This document shows positions 61,088-64,000 of a stretch of 64,000 nt of DNA, one piece after another. The stretch covers positions 33,100,731-33,164,730 of the forward strand of contig JARWIR010000010.1 of NCBI GenBank assembly GCA_029959085.1. The letters run 5' to 3'. Source of the stretch: Nemophila menziesii. Its lineage: Eukaryota; Streptophyta; Magnoliopsida; Boraginales; Hydrophyllaceae. Under the pieces are notes generated by a model that was not told the origin of the DNA, did no database searches, and saw only the letters and a program-made list of their open reading frames with translations. Position 1 is the first letter of the stretch; the number at the start of each line of letters is the position of its first letter. The translations under genes were made by a program, and so were the position numbers.

Positions 61088-61920
61088 AAGGAAAAAGTTT
61101 CAAAGATTGCCGAGTTTTGTTAATTCCAGTGGGAAACTAAACACATTCAGATAAGCACTATCTATTTGACTTTGCTTTTAATCGACCATGGGAAGATGAT
61201 TGCATGACTATTTTCTTGCTATTAATTTGTCTAATGAATATTAAATCTTTGATCGACCCGTTTTTAAAATTATCATTTGAGTCTTTGATTTGTTTTGTTT
61301 TATCCATCTGCAAGGTTTAATATTGACATTATATAGACTGACATTGTTTTTGGAATAATTACAATATAAGTCCCTATATTATATTTTATTTTATTATATT
61401 ACTAAAATATAAAATCAAAAATATTATATTTTTAGAGAATTCACGCATGAGATATAATAAAAGCTTCTCCAAGAAGCTTAAAGAGAGCTGATGGGACATT
61501 CCCTTTATCGTTTGAGTCTAACCTTTTTAATCCTTCTCATTTTCTCTCTCTCTCTCTCTAACACCTCGGAACTCACACGTTTATCTCAAGACCTCAAGAT
61601 AATAAACAACTCTTTTCTGGTAAACAACTCTCTTCTCTCAAGATATAATAAACAACTCTCTTCTCTCACGCGGTAATAAACTCTTTTCTCTTAAGATATA
61701 ATAAACCACTCTCTTCTCTCACGGTAATAAATTCTCTCAATCATTCATTCTTCTCATAACATATTTAATACTATCACATATTTATTATGTTTTTTAATTT
61801 CTTGTTTTTTTTAGATGGAACCTATATATTGGGTTGTCAACATATTGACCTCTCTTGCTATGTTCAGCATTTTATACCCTGTTCTTGTTTGCTTGACCAA
61901 GCCTTGCATTTTAAGGGGTA
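61088..61920 (+). repeat. Extra ~840-bp block of the array, copy 3
   Basis: Same content as copies 1 and 2. The hydrophobic ORF from 61491 is open for 61 codons here. Confidence 0.85.
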
Positions 61921-64000
61921 AAGAGGGGTCAAGTAAAGCAAAAACACTACAAATAAAATAGTTTTAAATTTTAGAGTTTTGGGCTTATTTTTCTTTTTGA
62001 GAATTAGTTTTACAAAAATATTTATTGGATTTTGAATTGAGAGATGAGGTTTATGTAGTGGAGGAGATGTTAAGGCTATTTGGGCTCAAGCCCACATTCA
62101 AATGTTTTAAAACAAAATTATTAATATAACTTAACTCATTTTGTAGTTTTTTTTTTCAAATGGAAACTCTTTTCTTTTCAAAGTTTTTTTTAATATGTAT
62201 ATTCTATTTATGATTTTCTATCTAATATTGGATACTCGGACATTAGTATTAGCCATTAATATTATGACAACCTAACTTCTGCAATAAATTTGAAGATTAT
62301 TAAAAAAACATACCTCTTCCTTCTTTATCTTTTCTATCAAATTCAACATATCGACCATAAATTTCGAGTTATTACGTTTATAGCGGCACGTCTCAGAAAG
62401 GTTTCCATAACATCTTGGTTTATCTCTATGGCGATTTTTGAATAAAGTAGATACCAAAGAAGTCAACAACCTCTTGGATGCGTCAGTGAGGCATACGCAT
62501 TGATTTATTTCATTCAGTTTCCAAATGATTATCTCTGTCTTTGCTTTACTAATATCTTCTAGCCATGTACTAACAAATGCATGTAAAGTTACCGTATCTT
62601 ATTTCATCGTTTCTTCTCACTCTTGTCCGAAATCCATATAAAACAACCAAAAATAGTGAATTGAGTTAAGGGCTTCGCTCTCTTTTCCGTAAACAGCCGT
62701 GAAAATAGTGAAGTTAATAGAGGGGGTCAAGTAAAGCAAAATCCTACATATAAAATGGTTTTAGATTTTAGAGTTTTGGGCTTATTTTTCTTTTTGAGAA
62801 TTAGTTGGATTTTGGATTGAGAGATGAAGTTTATACAGAGGAGAAGCTGTTAAGGGCTATTTGGGTTATAGCCCACATTCAAATGTTTTTGTACAAATTT
62901 ATTAATATAACTTAATTCATTTTGTTATTTTTTTCCAATTGAAACTCTTTTCTTTTCAAAGTTTTTTTATTATGTATATTCTATTTATGATTTTCTATCT
63001 AATATTGGATACTCGGATATTAGTATTAGCCATTAATATAATGACAACCTAAGTTCAGCAATAAATTTGAAGATTATTAAGAAAACATACATTTTCCTTC
63101 TCTATCTTTTCTACCCAATTCAACATATCGACCATCAATTTCAAATTTATAACGTTTATAGTGGCACATCTAATAGAGGTTTCTATAACATCTTGGTTTA
63201 TCTCTATGGAGATTTTTGAATAAAGTAGATACCTAAGAAGTCAACAACCTCTTGGATGCGTCCGTGAGGCCTGCGCATTGATTTATTTTATTCTGTTTCC
63301 AAATGATTATCTTTGTCTTTGCTTTACTAAGATTTCTAGCCAAGTACTTAGATGCATGTAAATTCACAGTATATTGATTCATCGTTTCTTCTCACTCTTG
63401 TCTGAAATCGAGATTAAACAGCCAACAATAGTGAATTGAGTAAAGGGTTTTGCTCTCTTTTCCGAAATCCAGAGATAACATCCGTGAAAATAGTGAAGTG
63501 AATAGAGGGGGTGAAGTAAAGCAAAAACCCTACAAATGAAATGGTTTTAGAATTTAAAGTTTTGGGATTATTTTTCTTTATTAGAATTAGTTTTAAAAAA
63601 ATATTTATTTGATTTTGGATTGAGAGATGAGGTTTATACATTGGAGGAGCTGGGCTATTTGGTCTAAAGCCCACATTCTAATATTGTAAAAAAAAAATTA
63701 TTAATATAACTTAATTCAGTTTGTAATTTTTTTTCCAATGTAAATTTTTTTCTTTTCAAAGTTTTTTTATTATGTATATTTTATTTATGATTTTCTATCT
63801 AATATTGGATGCTCGGATATTAGTATTACCTATTAATATTATAATAACCTAAGTTCTGCAATAAATTTGAAAATTATTAAGAAAACATACCAATTCCTTC
63901 TCTATCTTTTCTACCCAATTCAATATATCGACCATCAATTTCAAATTTATTACGTTTATAGTAGCACGTCTCGGAAAGGTTTCCATAACATCTTGGTTTA

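Larger units (their letters stand above)
47588..64000 (-). repeat. Tandem array of ~800-bp promoter-plus-exon monomers (about 18 units)
   Basis: The anchor near TAGAGGGG.(G)T(G/C)AAGTAAAGC recurs at about 47654, 48454, 49262, 50049, 50488, 51287, 52095, 52898, 54536, 55345, 56146, 57806, 58612, 59401, 60201, 61921, 62719 and 63502. Spacing is about 800 bp except one 439-bp deleted unit (50049-50488) and three units with an ~840-bp insertion. Read on the minus strand each unit holds, in order, TGGGCT..AGCCCA, AAAATAAGCCCAAAA, TAGGGTTTTTGC, a doubled CTGTTTTCTCTGGATTTCGG leader, an ATG, a ~95-codon exon, and G|GTATGTTTTC. The array runs past the window end. Confidence 0.9.

Noticed and set aside
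47588..64000. CRISPR-like or centromeric satellite interpretation of the array
   Set aside because: Units of about 800 bp with promoter and exon features are far from CRISPR repeats. A typical centromeric satellite of 150-180 bp is not seen, and CENH3 association cannot be judged from sequence.

Overview
This is repeat-dense nuclear DNA of a flowering plant, probably a eudicot. The evidence is Athila-type Ty3/gypsy elements with tRNA-Asp primer sites, plant L1-type LINEs with an RNase H tail, a tRNA-derived SINE, MITEs, a CACTA end, AT-rich intergenic DNA, and one plant-specific intron-containing gene of the OXS3 family. I cannot name the species.

Layout: 1-1255 is one end of a CACTA-like DNA transposon. 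1761-3425 is a decayed LINE. 4431-5038 (minus) is the only convincing host gene, a two-exon OXS3-like protein. 5.1-11.4 kb is AT-rich DNA with a (TA)n tract, a degenerate ~150-bp tandem repeat and remnants of a Tat-like gypsy element. 11411-15574 is a solo Athila LTR (type B) carrying a MITE, itself carrying a smaller fold-back MITE, and a second solo LTR (type A). 15.6-25.1 kb holds copia-like and Tat-like remnants, a possible Mutator-like element, a SINE with clear target duplications, a second LINE remnant and a Ty1/copia fragment.

25.1-43.2 kb is an Athila complex. It contains a minus-strand fragment (A1), a plus-strand 3' fragment (A2), a long element (E, 30084-40713) with a type A 5' LTR but a type B 3' LTR, and a minus-strand fragment (C). 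C is split by a 4.2-kb LINE flanked by a 14-bp target duplication. A2 and E share an unusual 3' internal organisation: GC-rich palindromic repeats, a G-poor leader, a small extra ORF, a GNRA-loop hairpin, five polypurine-like motifs in matching positions, and a hairpin exactly 4 nt before the true polypurine tract. The last hairpin shows compensatory base changes in three copies.

47588 to the window end is a tandem array of about 18 monomers of ~800 bp. Read on the minus strand, each monomer looks like a promoter (site II-like and telo-box motifs), a 5' UTR, a first coding exon with an ATG, and a splice donor, from a gene I do not recognise. The right part has a higher-order period of 3.2-4.1 kb that includes an ~840-bp extra block.

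Almost all coding sequence here is transposon-derived and broken. The most interesting signals are the promoter-plus-exon satellite and the conserved RNA-like structures in the Athila 3' regions.
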